NCBI RefSeq assembly: GCF_050003625.1
Contig: NC_134397.1
Location: 270,624,070-270,688,069, forward strand
DNA from: Haematobia irritans
Lineage: Eukaryota > Arthropoda > Insecta > Diptera > Muscidae
Length of the DNA: 64,000 nt
Direction of reading: 5' to 3'
Both the position numbers and the translations under genes were made by a program. Below, in pieces: positions 33,660 to 47,045 of the stretch. The notes beneath the pieces were generated by a model that was given only the letters and a program-made list of their open reading frames with translations, searched no databases and was not told the DNA's origin. The number at the start of each line of letters is the position of its first letter. Position 1 is the stretch's first letter.

Positions 33660-35815
33660 AGTTCGATCTGCATACCAAATTGTTCTGAAATTTTTATTTC
33701 TATATAAAATTTGGCCAACATTTTATTCCTATACAAAATTTAGCCAAATTTTATTGCCATAGAAATTTTGGTCAAAATTTTATTTCTATATAAAATTTAA
33801 AATTATAAAAATTTTGGTCAAAATTTTATTTCTATAGAAATTCTGATCAAAACTTTTTTTCTATAGACAATTCTATAAAAATCGTTTTTCATATTTGGAG
33901 AGGAATGTTTAGCAAAATTTACTACAACATCAATTGTTTATTGCTATAGAAACTCCAATAAAAACTGTTTTTCAAAATTTTATTTCTATAGAAAATTTTC
34001 TCAAAATTTATTTTCTTAAAAAAAAATCCTCAAAATTTTATTTCTATATAAAATTTGGCCAACATTTTATTCCTATACAAAATTTGGTCAAAATTTTTTT
34101 GCTATCGAAATTTTGGTCAAAATTTTTTTGCTATCGAAATTTTGGTCAAAATTTTTTTGCTATCGAAATTTTGGTCAAAATTGTATTTCTATAGAAATTT
34201 TGGTCAAAATTTTATTTCTATAGAAATTTTGGTCAAACTTTTATTTCTATAGAAATTTTGGTCAAAATTTTATTTCTATAGAAAATTTTCTAAAAATCAT
34301 TTTTGTTAGTTTGGCAAAATTTACTAAAACATCAAAAATTTATTTTTTTTTATTTCTATAGAAACTCCAATAAAAACATTTTTTCAAAATTTTATTTCTA
34401 TAGAAAATTGCCTCAACATATTATTCCTATAGAAATTTTTCTCAAAATTTATTTTCTATAAAAATCTTCTGAAAATTTTATTTCTATATAAAATTTGGCC
34501 AACATTTTATTTCAATAGAAAATTTGTCCAAATTTTTATTTCTATATAAATTCTGGTCAAAACTTTATTTCATAGAAAATTTTATAAAAATCGTTTTTCT
34601 TAGTTGGAGAGGAATGTTTGCCAAAATTAACCACAACATCAATTTTTTATTTCTATAGAAACTCCAATAAAAATTTTTTTCAAAATTTTATTTCTATAGA
34701 AAATTTTCTCAAAATTTATTTTCTAAAAAAAATGTTCTGAAAATTTTATTTCTATATAAAATTTCGCCAACATTTTATTCCTATAGAAAATTTGGCCAAA
34801 ATTTTATTGCTATAGAAATTTTGGTCAAAATTTTATTTCTATTGAAAATTTTCTAAAAATCGTTTTTCTTAGTTGGAGAGGAATGTTTGCCAAAATTCAC
34901 CACAACATCAATTTCTTATTTCTATATAAACTCCAATAAAAACTTTTTTCAAAATTTTATATCTATAGAAAATTTTCTCAAAATTTATTTTCTAAAAAAA
35001 TGTTCTGAAAATATTATTTCTATATAAAATTTCGCCAACATTTTATTCCTATAGAAAATTTGGTCAAAATTTTATTGCTATAGAAATTTTGGTCAAAATT
35101 TTATTTCTATTTTATAAAATTTTCTAAAAATCGTTTTTCTTATTTGGAGAGGAACGTTTGCCAAAATTCACCACAACATCAATTTCTTATTTCTGTATAT
35201 AATGGTGGAATAAAATACTTTTTTCAAAATTTTATTTCTATAGAAAATTTTCTCAAAATTTATTTTCTAAAAAACATTTTCTCAAGATTTATTTTCTAAA
35301 AAAAATATTCTGAAAATTTTATTTCTATATAAAATTTCGCCAACATTTTATTCCTATAGAAAATTTGGCCAAAACTTTATTTTTATAGAAATTTTGGTCA
35401 AAATTTTATTTCTATAGAAAATGTTCTAAAAATCGTTTTTCTTAGTTGAAGAGGAATGTTTGGCAAACATCAATTCTTTATTTCTATAAAAACTCAAAAA
35501 AAAAAACTTTTTTTTTTCAAAAATTTATTTCTATAGAAAATTGTCTCAACATTTTATTTCTATAGAAAATTTTCTCAAAATTTATTTTCTATAAAAACTG
35601 TTCTTAAAATTTTATTTCTATATAAAATTTGGCCAACATTTTATTCCTACATAAAATTTGGCCAACATTTTATTGCTATAGAAATTTTGGTCAAAATTTT
35701 ATTTCTATAGAAATTTTGGTCAAAATTTTATTTCTATAGAAATTTTGGTCAAAATTTTATTTCTATAGAAAATTTTCTAAAAATCGTTTTTGTTAGTTTG
35801 GCAAAATTTACAAAA
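33660..35815 (-). repeat. Large array of about 29-bp units with higher-order period
   Basis: About 70 units (ATTTCTATAGAAATTTTGGT and variants), the reverse complement of the array at 2815-3960. A marker (AAAATCGTTTTTCTTAGTTG) recurs near 33880, 34288, 34588, 34854, 35126, 35428 and 35780. This gives a higher-order period of about 270-400 bp. Open frames here are due to the period. Confidence 0.85.
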
Positions 35816-37863
35816 ACATCAATAATCCGTGGCATTCGTGTTCCACAGTCCTGGTCAGAAATCGATGTTTCGTTACACACGAAATTTCTTATACACCCAT
35901 CACCATTCTATGGTGGTGTATAAAAATATTGTCTGCCACTAAGACCTAACCTAATCTTACCCAGATGAAAATTTCTATTTTCTCTTTAGTAGAAGAAAAT
36001 AAATATATCAAATGGACCTGCATAAAACTAAAACTATTCCTTAAAGAGAACATAGAAACAAGAGAAATAATGATACTTGCTAAATGGGTTTCTTGAATTT
36101 TTCAACAATTTGCCTTTACATTTTATTATGCATAGACAAATTTACTGCAACCAACTATAAAAGAATAGCAGAGAAAAATCCCTCAACAAAATAGAGGGAG
36201 ACTAATGAATTAAACAAATCATGTTGGTTTGTTTGTAGGTAAATGACCTGGTCTATGCCAATCTCTGTTAATCTTTTTGCCAACGTTATTCCACCATTAT
36301 TCTGACATCCATCCCATATTGAGAAAATTCCTAGCCTGTGGTTGTTTTTAGCAATTATTTTAACGAATTACTTTAGTATTAGATAGACCTGTATATATGT
36401 ATGTATCTATGTATTTGTTTATATACCGACAAAATCACTTACAACACACACACACACTCAGACGTAATGTTGGTGTTAAAGTTTATTGTAAATTTAAATC
36501 CTAATTACGACAATGATCCATTTTATTTACAACGATAGGGCGGCTAGTCGCCTGGGTCATTTGGCAAATTTAACCGTCTCGACTTGACCACTAATGATGA
36601 ATTTGGACTCAACTCGATTTGTATAGAAATGTAGATAATATTTAGATTTTAAAGTTAAATTTATTTCGTTCTCTTTTTTCTTTCTCTTTCGGTTCATTTA
36701 ATGAACATCTGTAAGATACGAAAATAGTTGTACATTTTAAATTATACAAAAAATGATCTATATAAATAAGTAAATATATACAAAAGTACTTATACATATA
36801 AATGTAAATATATATATATATTGAGATTTACACATAACACAAGAAAAAGAGATTGCTGTACATTTTAAACTAATTAGTATTTAAGAGATTGTTAAGATTT
36901 TAAAAGTTGCCTAATTTAAGTTTGTATTAAGTTAGAGAACAATTCCTTTAATGTTTTCTGATTCAGATTTCCATGTTAGATTATAAATCAAAGTAAATGT
37001 ATATTCAATTATTTTCCAAATATTTCCAGTTTCCATTTTTTGTGGATTTACGATAATGATTTTGTTTATTTAAGCCCACGCAACAAAAAAAAAAAACAAC
37101 AAATGCAATAATGATAAACTAAATGAAGGAGATTTCCTTGAAAAAAATATATACCTATTTAAAGAAAAATACCATGTGGTTATAAGTTTTATTTTACGGT
37201 TTGCAAACAAGTATAATTCTTAGGTATTTTGCAGGTATTTACATGTGGTGAGTATTCCATGGTAGATATGTACTGCAGTCATATGGATTTAAGAGAGTAA
37301 GAGAGACTCAGGTCGGAGAGCAGACCTTATCCTCTATGCCTTTCTGAACTGAAGAAAATGTAATGATTTTGTTTTTTGCTATTTTTACGAAACTACACCT
37401 TTTTTATAAAAGCAACAAGTATAGAATGCCGCAAGTTTGGCCAGACCAAATCTTAAATGCCCACCACTATAAATCAAATAAAATAGTTTCCTTTGAAAAC
37501 GCCTCTTCGATGTACGAGTATGTGGTATTATTCATTAAGTTGTAAATTTCTGAATTTTTTAACCATTAACGATCATTTTTGTATCTAAAACTTATAGTCT
37601 AATGAATCAAGACAATCGGATGAAAGCCGTTCCATATAAGAATATAGGCAATATAAACAAATACCCGTTTATACAACCGCTCAAAGTTCCGCTAAAGACT
37701 TTCATGCACAATCGAATTACTTGGGTTGTGGTAGCAGTTGCCGATGGCAATGTTTGAAATCTGATATTTATGAAATAAAGCTGTGGTTGAACTTATGATT
37801 TAGCTTAATAACTAAAGCTCCTTTATTATTTTATTTAGTCTAGTTTAGTCAATTTAATTTTAA
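35816..37863. other. Unassigned region
   Basis: No gene is supported. An R3-type hairpin end (CACCCATCACCATTCTATGG, near 35895) and a SINE tail scrap (GCCACTAAGACCTAACCTAA, near 35935) lie at its left. An R1-like piece (AATCGAATTACTTGGGTTGT) is near 37710. A short CA run is at about 36448-36461. Confidence 0.4.
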
Positions 37864-38104
37864 AACAAGTATATACGGCCGTAAGTTCGGCCAGGCCGAA
37901 GCTTATATACCCTCCATCATGGATTGCGTAGAAACTTCTTCTAAACACTGCCATCCAGAATCGAATTACTTAAGTTGCGGTAACGCTTGCCGATGGCAAG
38001 GTATCTTAAAACCTCGTAACACCATCTTCTAAATTGTATGTAAGTCCATACGTGGTATATAATAAATCAAAAAAGATCGATCCAATACGTATATAATTCA
38101 GTTT

Positions 38105-38310
38105 GACAAAGTAGACATAAAATTTTTACAAAATTTTCTACAGAAATAAAATTTTAAAAAAAATTTTCTATAGAAATACAATTTTCACAAAATTTTCTAT
38201 AGAAATAAAAATTTTGACAAAATTTTCTATAGAAAGAAAATTTTGACAAAAATTTCTACAGAAATAAAATTTTAACAAAATTTTCTATAGAAATAAAATT
38301 TTGGTAGATT
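38105..38310 (+). repeat. 29-bp-unit array inside R1
   Basis: About seven units of TCTATAGAAATAAAATTTTG type, just inside the R1 left end, matching the position at 6805-6980. Confidence 0.8.
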
Positions 38311-39589
38311 ATTTTTGGCTCTAGTGGCAACCATGATTATGAACCGATATGGACCAATTTTGGTATGGTTGTTAGCTACCATATACTAACACCACGTTCC
38401 TAATTTGAACCGGATCGGATGAATTTTGCTCCTCCAAGAGGCTCCGGAGGTCAAATCTGGAGAACGTTTTATATGGGGGCTATATATCATTATGGACCGA
38501 TATGGACCAATTCTGCCACGGTTGTTAAAGATCATATACTAACACCATGTTCCAAATTACAACCGGATTGGATGAAATTTGCCTCTCTTGGAGACTTCGC
38601 AAGCCAAATCTGGGGTTCGTTTTATATGGGGGCTATATATAATTATGAACCGATGTGGACCAATTTTTGCATGGTTGTTGGAGACCATATACCAATATCA
38701 TGTACCAAATTTCAGGCGGATCGGATGAAATTTGCTTCTCTTTGAGGCTCCGCAACCCAAATCTGGGGATCGGTTTATATGGGCGCTATATATAATTATG
38801 GACCGATGTGGACCAATTTTTGCACGGTTGTTAGAGACCATATACCAATACCATGTACCAAATTCCAGCCGGATCGGATGCAATTTGCTTCTCTTTGAGG
38901 CTTCGCAAGCCAAATCTGGAGATCGGTTTATATGGGGTCTATATATAATTATGGACCGAGTGGACCAATTTTCGCATGGTTGTTAGAGACCATATAACAA
39001 CATCATGTACCAAATTTCAGCCGGATCGGATGAAATTTGCTTCTCTTTGAGGCTCCGCAAGCCAAATCTGGGGATCGGTTTATATGGGGGCTATATATAA
39101 TTATGGACCGATGTGGACCAATTTTTGCATGGTTGTTAGAGACCATATACCAACACCATACACCAAATTTCAGCCGGATCGGATGAAATATGCTTCTGTT
39201 AGAGGCTCCACAAGCCAAATCTGAGGGTCCCTTTATATGGGGGCTATACGTAAAAGTGGACCGATATGGCCCATTTTCAATACTATCCGACCTACATCGA
39301 CAACAACTACTTGTGCCAAGTTTCAAGTCGATAGCTTGTTTTGTTCGGAAGTTAGCGTCTGAAATTTTGTACATGGTGTTGGTATATGGTCTCTAACAAC
39401 CGTGCAAAAATTGGTTCACATTGGTCCATAATTATATATAGCCCCCATATAAACCGATCCCCAGATTTGGCTTGCCGAGCCTCAAAGAGAAGAAAATTCC
39501 ATCCGATCCGGCTGAAATTTGGTATATGATGTTGGTATATGGTCTCTAACAACCATGCAAAAATTGGTCCATATCGGTCCTTACTTATA

Positions 39590-40523
39590 AAGGGTGATTT
39601 GTTAAGAGCTTGATAACTTTTTTTTTTAAAAAAAACGCATAAAATTTGCAAAATCTCATCGGTTCTTTATTTGAAACGTTAGATTGGTCCATGACATTTA
39701 CTTTTTGAAGATAATTTCATTTAAATGTTGACCGCGGCTGCGTCTTAGGTGGTCCATTCGGAAAGTCCAATTTTGGGCAATTTTTTCGAGCATTTCGGCC
39801 GGAATAGCCCGAATTTCTTCGGAAATGTTGTCTTCCAAAGCTGGAATAGTTGCTGGCTTATTTCTGTAGACTTTAGACTTGACGTAGCCCCACAAAAAAT
39901 AGTCTAAAGGCGTCAAATCGCATGATCTTGGTGGCCAACTTACCGGTCCATTTCTTGAGATGAATTGTTCTCCGAAGTTTTCCCTCAAAATGGCCATAGA
40001 ATCGCGAGCTGTGTGGCATGTAGCGCCATCTTGTTGAAACCACATGTCAACCAAGTTCAGTTCTTCCATTTTTGGCAACAAAAAGTTTGTTAGCATCGAA
40101 CGATAGCGATCGCCATTCACCGTAACGTTGCGTCCAACAGCATCTTTGAAAAAATACGGTCCAATGATTCCACCAGCGTACAAACCACACCAAACAGTGC
40201 ATTTTTCGGGATGCATGGGCAGTTCTTGAACGGCTTCTGGTTGCTCTTCACTCCAAATGCGGCAATTTTGCTTATTTACGTAGCCATTCAACCAGAAATG
40301 AGCCTCATCGCTGAACAAAATTTGTCGATAAAAAAGCGGATTTTCTGCCAACTTTTCTAGGGCCCATTCACTGAAAATTCGACGTTGTGGCAGATCGTTC
40401 GGCTATTCATGATGAAATGTCAAAGCATACTGAGCATCTTTCTCTTTGACACCATGTCTGAAATCCCACGTGATCTGTCAAATACTAATGCATGAAAATC
40501 CTAACCTCAAAAGAATCACCCTT
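39590..40523 (-). mobile_element. Tc1/mariner-class element, internal deletion copy 1
   Basis: 934 bp with TIR start AAGGGTGATT at both ends and TA on each side (39588-39589 and 40524-40525). It is inserted in an R1 unit. It carries the transposase catalytic half (39698-40351), but most of the DNA-binding half is gone. The sequence jumps from about the initiator codon region (ATGAATAG) to a point just before the first catalytic Asp. A sister copy with a different deletion is at 48570-49514. Confidence 0.9.
39698..40351 (-). pseudogene. Mariner-type transposase, N-terminally deleted
   Basis: 217 codons in the open frame, but the true frame continues further upstream to the deletion junction. 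Catalytic acids are D15 (FSDEAHF), D108 (FQQDGAT) and D145 (CDLTPLDY), with 36 residues between the second and third. The catalytic core looks intact. The helix-turn-helix DNA-binding region needed to bind the ends is missing, so the protein cannot act alone. A near-identical sequence is at 48678-49364. Confidence 0.9.
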
Positions 40524-41630
40524 TATATAGCCCCCATATAAACCGATCCCCCGATTTGGCTTGCGGAGCCTCTAAGAGAAGTAAATTTCATCCGATCCGG
40601 CTGAAATTTGGTACATGGTGTTAGTATATGGTCTCTAACAACCATGCAAAAATTGGTCCATATCGGTCCATAATTATATATAGCCCCCATATAAACCGAT
40701 CACCAGATTTGAACTCCGGAGCCTCTTGGAAGACCAAAATTCATCTGATTCAGTTGAAATTTGGTACGTGATGTTAATATATGGCCTCAAACTCCCATGC
40801 TAAAATTGGTCGATATCGGTCCATAATTATATATAGGCCCCATATAAGCCGATCCCCAGATTTGACCTCTGGTGCCTTTTGGAGAAGCAAAATTCATCCG
40901 ATCTGGTTGAAATTTGGTAAGTGGTGGTAGTATATGATATTTAACAACCATCTGAGTTGAAATTTGTGGATGAAAGTCTTTCGTAGAAGTTTCGACGCAA
41001 TCCATGGTGGAGGGTACATAAGATTCGGCCTGGCCGAACTTACGGCCGTATATACTTGTTATATAATGGATTTATCATTTTTGTGACAAAATTTGAACAA
41101 TTTGTACCATTTTATTTATTCTTACTCTTTTTTTTAACTATTTGAAAAAAAGAAAACAAAAAATTACACATTAAAATATGAAAAAAATGAAGTAAAAAAA
41201 CTTCCTGTGTAGTTAAAATAATTAACTTCTTTGTGAGGACATTTTTGGAAGTGCTTTTAAAGTTGTGCCTCTAGAAGAACTTCCAATTTTTTTCTGGGAA
41301 AAGTGTGGAACTATTTTTGGCAAAAAGTATATTTTTCTTACATTAGACAAATTTGCCCACCGTATCCCGTATCCCAAAATGAAGACTACGCAGTATTTAG
41401 AGTAAGTGCAGCAAATGTGGTACAGGCTGGTAATACGGTATAGTAGCTTTTTTCTCTATCTAACAACATAGGGATAACTAAACCAAGCTGAATAGATTGT
41501 GGCTGTCAGAGAATGAAGCAATCAAAGATCAGTTTAATTTTTGCAACTCTTTATTTGTGCCAGTTGAAATCACAATTATGTTACCTGTGCTCGAATATTT
41601 TTTTGGGTGGTTCTTAATCATTTCGTTTTT

Positions 41631-43023
41631 ATACCCACCACCATAGAATGGTGACGGGGGTATAATAAGTTTGTCATTCCGTTTGTAACACATCGAAATA
41701 TCGATTTCCGACTATATAAAGTATATTTATTCTTGATCAGGGAGAAATTCTAAGACGATATAACGATGTCCGTCTGTCTGGCTGTCTGTCTGTCTGTTGT
41801 AATCACGCTACAGTCTCCAATAATGACGCAATCGTGCTGAAATTTGCACAAACTCGTCTTTTGTCTGCAGGCAGGTCAAGTTCGAAGATGGGCTATATCG
41901 GTCCAGGTTTTTTATATAATCCCCATATAAACCGACCTCCCGATTTGGGGTCTTGGGCTTATAGAAATCGTAGTTTTTATTTGGCTGAAATTTGAAATCT
42001 AGAGGTATTTTATGACCATAAAGAGGTGTGCCAAAAATGGTGAGTATCGGTCCATATTTTGGTATAGGCTCCATATAGACCGATCTCCCGATTTTACTTC
42101 TTAGGCTTATAGAAACCGCAGTTTTTATTCAATTTACCTGAAATTGGAAATCTAGAGGTATTGTAGGACCACAAATACGTGTGCCGAAAATTGTGAGTAT
42201 CGGTCCATGTTTTCGTATGGTCCCCATATAAAACGACCTCCCGATTGCGGGTCTTGGGCTTATATAAACCGTAGTTTTTATCCATTTTGTCTGAAATTGG
42301 AAATCTAGAGGTATTTTAGGACCATACAGATGTGTGCCGAAAATGGTGAGTATCGGTCCATATTTTGGTATAGCCCCCATATAGACCGATTTCCCGATTT
42401 TACTTCTTGGGCTTCTAGAATCCGAAGTTTTTATCCTATTTGCCTGAAATTGGAAATCTAGAGGTATTTTCGGGTCATAAAGATGTGTGCCGAAAACGGT
42501 GAGTATCGGTTCATATTGTAGTATAGCCCCCATAAGAACGATCTCCCGATTTCACTCCTTAGGAAACCGTAGTTTTTATCTGATTTGCCTGAAATTGTAA
42601 ATATACTGGTATTTTAGGCTCACAAAAACGTGTATCGGATTAAGTATTATCGTTCCATATAGACCGACTTCACTTCTTGAGGGTGTAGAAGGCGCACTGA
42701 TCATGAAAATTGCTTGAAACTCAATGTAAAATTTCCAGATTTTACTTCGACAGATTTAAGATTTCAAATCAAGACGTTATTTTGTAATTTTCTTGCACAC
42801 ATACAAGAGATGTTAATGATGCCTAAAACTCAAACAAAAATGGTTCTTATAAATCCAGAATCTGATATAGTCCTCATAGGTGAAATCTTTAAATTTATCT
42901 TCGGGAAGTGTCCTCAAGTCCTCAAGCCCTCCTGAAATTTCAAAGGAAACCCTAATATTTGGTTCATGGTGGTGGGTATTTAAGATTCGGCCCGGCCGAA
43001 CTTACTGCTGTATATACTTGTTT
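41631..43023 (-). repeat. R3 tandem-repeat element, copy 1
   Basis: The hairpin end is ATACCCACCACCATAGAATG..GGGGGTATAATAAG at 41631. Then comes a (TCTG)n tract (41768-41799) and about five units of 160-180 bp with AAATCTAGAGGTATTTTA, GTGAGTATCGGTCC and CCATATAGACCGATCTCCCG. The end is GATTCGGCCCGGCCGAACTT..TATATACTTGTTT at 43023. The part from 41994 onward is tandemly duplicated. Confidence 0.8.
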
Positions 43024-46000
43024 GTAAAGCTATATTTTCAATGTATTAATTTTCGGATATAAATAACTGACGAGTACTAAATAAGCATAAAATGCTTAGC
43101 CAAAATATTTGGATATCGAAGAACAAAAGGGTATACCACATTTGCTGCACTTACCCTACTATAAAGTCAATATTTTTGCTAAGCATATAGTTACTATAAA
43201 TTCATAATTAATATTATTGTAATAAATATAAATTCAAATAGCTGCCAAATTCATTGAAAAATAATTTGGATTCTTTGTTTGCCAACACTGCCTAGTTATT
43301 ACACAGACAACATGATTTATATACCCTCACATTCTCTTCAATAGGTTTATGACACTTCGGTACATTTATTTCATGCAAATTACTCTCGGTTTGCAAATTA
43401 CAAAAATCATTAACATTTGGAGTCATTAAATTTAAGTAGATGGTTATTGTGGTCAACAGATGTTGTGGACAATCGAATCGTCGCAGATAAAAAAAACAAA
43501 TTCTGATGTTCCTTTTGTTTATCATAACAGACAAAGATTTTTACAGCGTGCCAACAAATGTTAATAGAAATGGCTTATGGCTCATATTATTTTCTATTTA
43601 ACGACATAAAAGAAAATATTTGCTGATCAGGGCGGATTAAATATTAACAATAGTGTATGAGGGTTTAATGTCTCTTATTTTGTCTTGAGAAACAGTCACA
43701 ACATGAAAGTGATGTGGGAGATATTGAAAAGCCAGATTGTCTAAATACTGCTGGCATATTGTAAAGAAATTTGGTTTTGCTTTTCAATTCGATTTAGAGA
43801 AGAGACGTCATTTCAAATAACTTAATCATCGCCGAAATTCCATATGTGGATATATATATTTTTTTTTTCATTTCATTTTTTAAATAAGTAGAATATACCA
43901 AAACCCAGTTTCACCCCATGAAAAAATATTTCTTGGATACATCTCTTTTCAGTTTTGCGAAACCTTTCTTTAAGGTGTATAAGAAACTTAAATATAGAGA
44001 CCGATCGGCTTCAAGTTTGACACAATATAGTAATATTAATCTTTTTCACCACTCTTAAAATCTGCAAAATATCTTCGAAATTGGTTCAGATATAGATATA
44101 GCTCCCCTATATATGTGTCACTTTTTTCCATATATTATGTATTAACCAAACTTTTCCACATCTATATGTGGAAAATTTTGCAACACATCTTTGATATCAA
44201 ATATCAGTTTTATATAAAATTCCCATAAATATGTACTCCTTTAATTTCATAAATACGGACATAGAAAAGACGCACAAAAATATATTGTCGTGAGGCCAAA
44301 GATTTAATGTCTTTAAAATACGAATGCTAATTTTGTTTGTCATAGAAGACTCTTATATAAAGTTTTCCTTTTCAAAAAGTCGATAAACTTTTCAATGAAG
44401 CCCTTTTGTCCTTTTTTTCCACTTCCGATGCAGTCCTTTTGGACAAGTTTTAGAAAGTACGTTTGAATTTTTCACTTCCATGGAAGTTCTTTTGATAAGG
44501 TTTTGCAACTTGCGAAATCTAGAGGTATTTTATGACCATAAAGAGGTGTGCCAAAAATGGTGAGTATCGGTCCATATTTTGGTATAGGCTCCATATAGAC
44601 CGATCTCCCGATTTTACTTCTTAGGCTTATAGAAACCGCAGTTTTTATTCAATTTACCTGAAATTGGAAATCTAGAGGTATTGTAGGACCACAAATACGT
44701 GTGCCGAAAATTGTGAGTATCGGTCCATGTTTTCGTATGGTCCCCATATAAAACGACCTCCCGATTGCGGGTCTTGGGCTTATATAAACCGTAGTTTTTA
44801 TCCATTTTGTCTGAAATTGGAAATCTAGAGGTATTTTAGGACCATACAGATGTGTGCCGAAAATGGTGAGTATCGGTCCATATTTTGGTATAGCCCCCAT
44901 ATAGACCGATTTCCCGATTTTACTTCTTGGGCTTCTAGAATCCGAAGTTTTTATCCTATTTGCCTGAAATTGGAAATCTAGAGGTATTTTCGGGTCATAA
45001 AGATGTGTGCCGAAAACGGTGAGTATCGGTTCATATTGTAGTATAGCCCCCATAAGAACGATCTCCCGATTTCACTCCTTAGGAAACCGTAGTTTTTATC
45101 TGATTTGCCTGAAATTGTAAATATACTGGTATTTTAGGCTCACAAAAACGTGTATCGGATTAAGTATTATCGTTCCATATAGACCGACTTCACTTCTTGA
45201 GGGTGTAGAAGGCGCACTGATCATGAAAATTGCTTGAAACTCAATGTAAAATTTCCAGATTTTACTTCGACAGATTTAAGATTTCAAATCAAGACGTTAT
45301 TTTGTAATTTTCTTGCACACATACAAGAGATGTTAATGATGCCTAAAACTCAAACAAAAATGGTTCTTATAAATCCAGAATCTGATATAGTCCTCATAGG
45401 TGAAATCTTTAAATTTATCTTCGGGAAGTGTCCTCAAGTCCTCAAGCCCTCCTGAAATTTCAAAGGAAACCCTAATATTTGGTTCATGGTGGTGGGTATT
45501 TAAGATTCGGCCCGGCCGAACTTACTGCTGTATATACTTGTTTGTAAAGCTATATTTTCAATGTATTAATTTTCGGATATAAATAACTGACGAGTACTAA
45601 ATAAGCATAAAATGCTTAGCCAAAATATTTGGATATCGAAGAACAAAAGGGTATACCACATTTGCTGCACTTACCCTACTATAAAGTCAATATTTTTGCT
45701 AAGCATATAGTTACTATAAATTCATAATTAATATTATTGTAATAAATATAAATTCAAATAGCTGCCAAATTCATTGAAAAATAATTTGGATTCTTTGTTT
45801 GCCAACACTGCCTAGTTATTACACAGACAACATGATTTATATACCCTCACATTCTCTTCAATAGGTTTATGACACTTCGGTACATTTATTTCATGCAAAT
45901 TACTCTCGGTTTGCAAATTACAAAAATCATTAACATTTGGAGTCATTAAATTTAAGTAGATGGTTATTGTGGTCAACAGATGTTGTGGACAATCGAATCG

Positions 46001-47034
46001 TCGCAGATAAAAAAAACAAATTCTGATGTTCCTTTTGTTTATCATAACAGACAAAGATTTTTACAGCGTGCCAACAAATGTTAATAGAAATGGCTTATGG
46101 CTCATATTATTTTCTATTTAACGACATAAAAGAAAATATTTGCTGATCAGGGCGGATTAAATATTAACAATAGTGTATGAGGGTTTAATGTCTCTTATTT
46201 TGTCTTGAGAAACAGTCACAACATGAAAGTGATGTGGGAGATATTGAAAAGCCAGATTGTCTAAATACTGCTGGCATATTGTAAAGAAATTTGGTTTTGC
46301 TTTTCAATTCGATTTAGAGAAGAGACGTCATTTCAAATAACTTAATCATCGCCGAAATTCCATATGTGGATATATATATTTTTTTTTTCATTTCATTTTT
46401 TAAATAAGTAGAATATACCAAAACCCAGTTTCACCCCATGAAAAAATATTTCTTGGATACATCTCTTTTCAGTTTTGCGAAACCTTTCTTTAAGGTGTAT
46501 AAGAAACTTAAATATAGAGACCGATCGGCTTCAAGTTTGACACAATATAGTAATATTAATCTTTTTCACCACTCTTAAAATCTGCAAAATATCTTCGAAA
46601 TTGGTTCAGATATAGATATAGCTCCCCTATATATGTGTCACTTTTTTCCATATATTATGTATTAACCAAACTTTTCCACATCTATATGTGGAAAATTTTG
46701 CAACACATCTTTGATATCAAATATCAGTTTTATATAAAATTCCCATAAATATGTACTCCTTTAATTTCATAAATACGGACATAGAAAAGACGCACAAAAA
46801 TATATTGTCGTGAGGCCAAAGATTTAATGTCTTTAAAATACGAATGCTAATTTTGTTTGTCATAGAAGACTCTTATATAAAGTTTTCCTTTTCAAAAAGT
46901 CGATAAACTTTTCAATGAAGCCCTTTTGTCCTTTTTTTCCACTTCCGATGCAGTCCTTTTGGACAAGTTTTAGAAAGTACGTTTGAATTTTTCACTTCCA
47001 TGGAAGTTCTTTTGATAAGGTTTTGCAACTTGCG
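41994..47034. repeat. Apparently perfect 2520-bp tandem duplication
   Basis: Unit 1 is 41994-44513 and unit 2 is 44514-47033, offset 2520. I found no difference across the lines I compared. The junction reads GCGA|AATCT, against TGAAATCT at the left edge and TGCGATAATT at the right edge, so the breakpoint overlap is only a few bases. Each unit holds the right part of the R3 element, about 1.2 kb of unassigned DNA and a truncated 'ACACTGAA' TIR element half. It is a real recent duplication or an assembly artefact. Confidence 0.9.
43024..44266. other. Unassigned DNA inside the tandem unit
   Basis: No gene is supported. A very diverged R2-like unit is visible near 43990-44130 (GGTTCAGATATAGATATAGC). 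The same holds for the second unit at 45544-46786. Confidence 0.4.
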
Positions 47035-47045
47035 ATAATTTTTAA

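Larger units (their letters stand above)
37864..41060. repeat. R1 element arranged as an inverted duplication
   Basis: The left end (ACAAGTATATACGGCCGTAA at 37865) and the right end (TTACGGCCGTATATACTTGT ending 41060) are inverted copies over about 70 bp, both continuing to GGATTGCGT and GAAACTTC. Units in the left arm (38400-39360) run forward, and those in the right arm (39362-40980) run in reverse. The switch is at about 39361. A Tc1/mariner element (39590-40523) sits in the right arm. No coding of its own. Confidence 0.8.
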
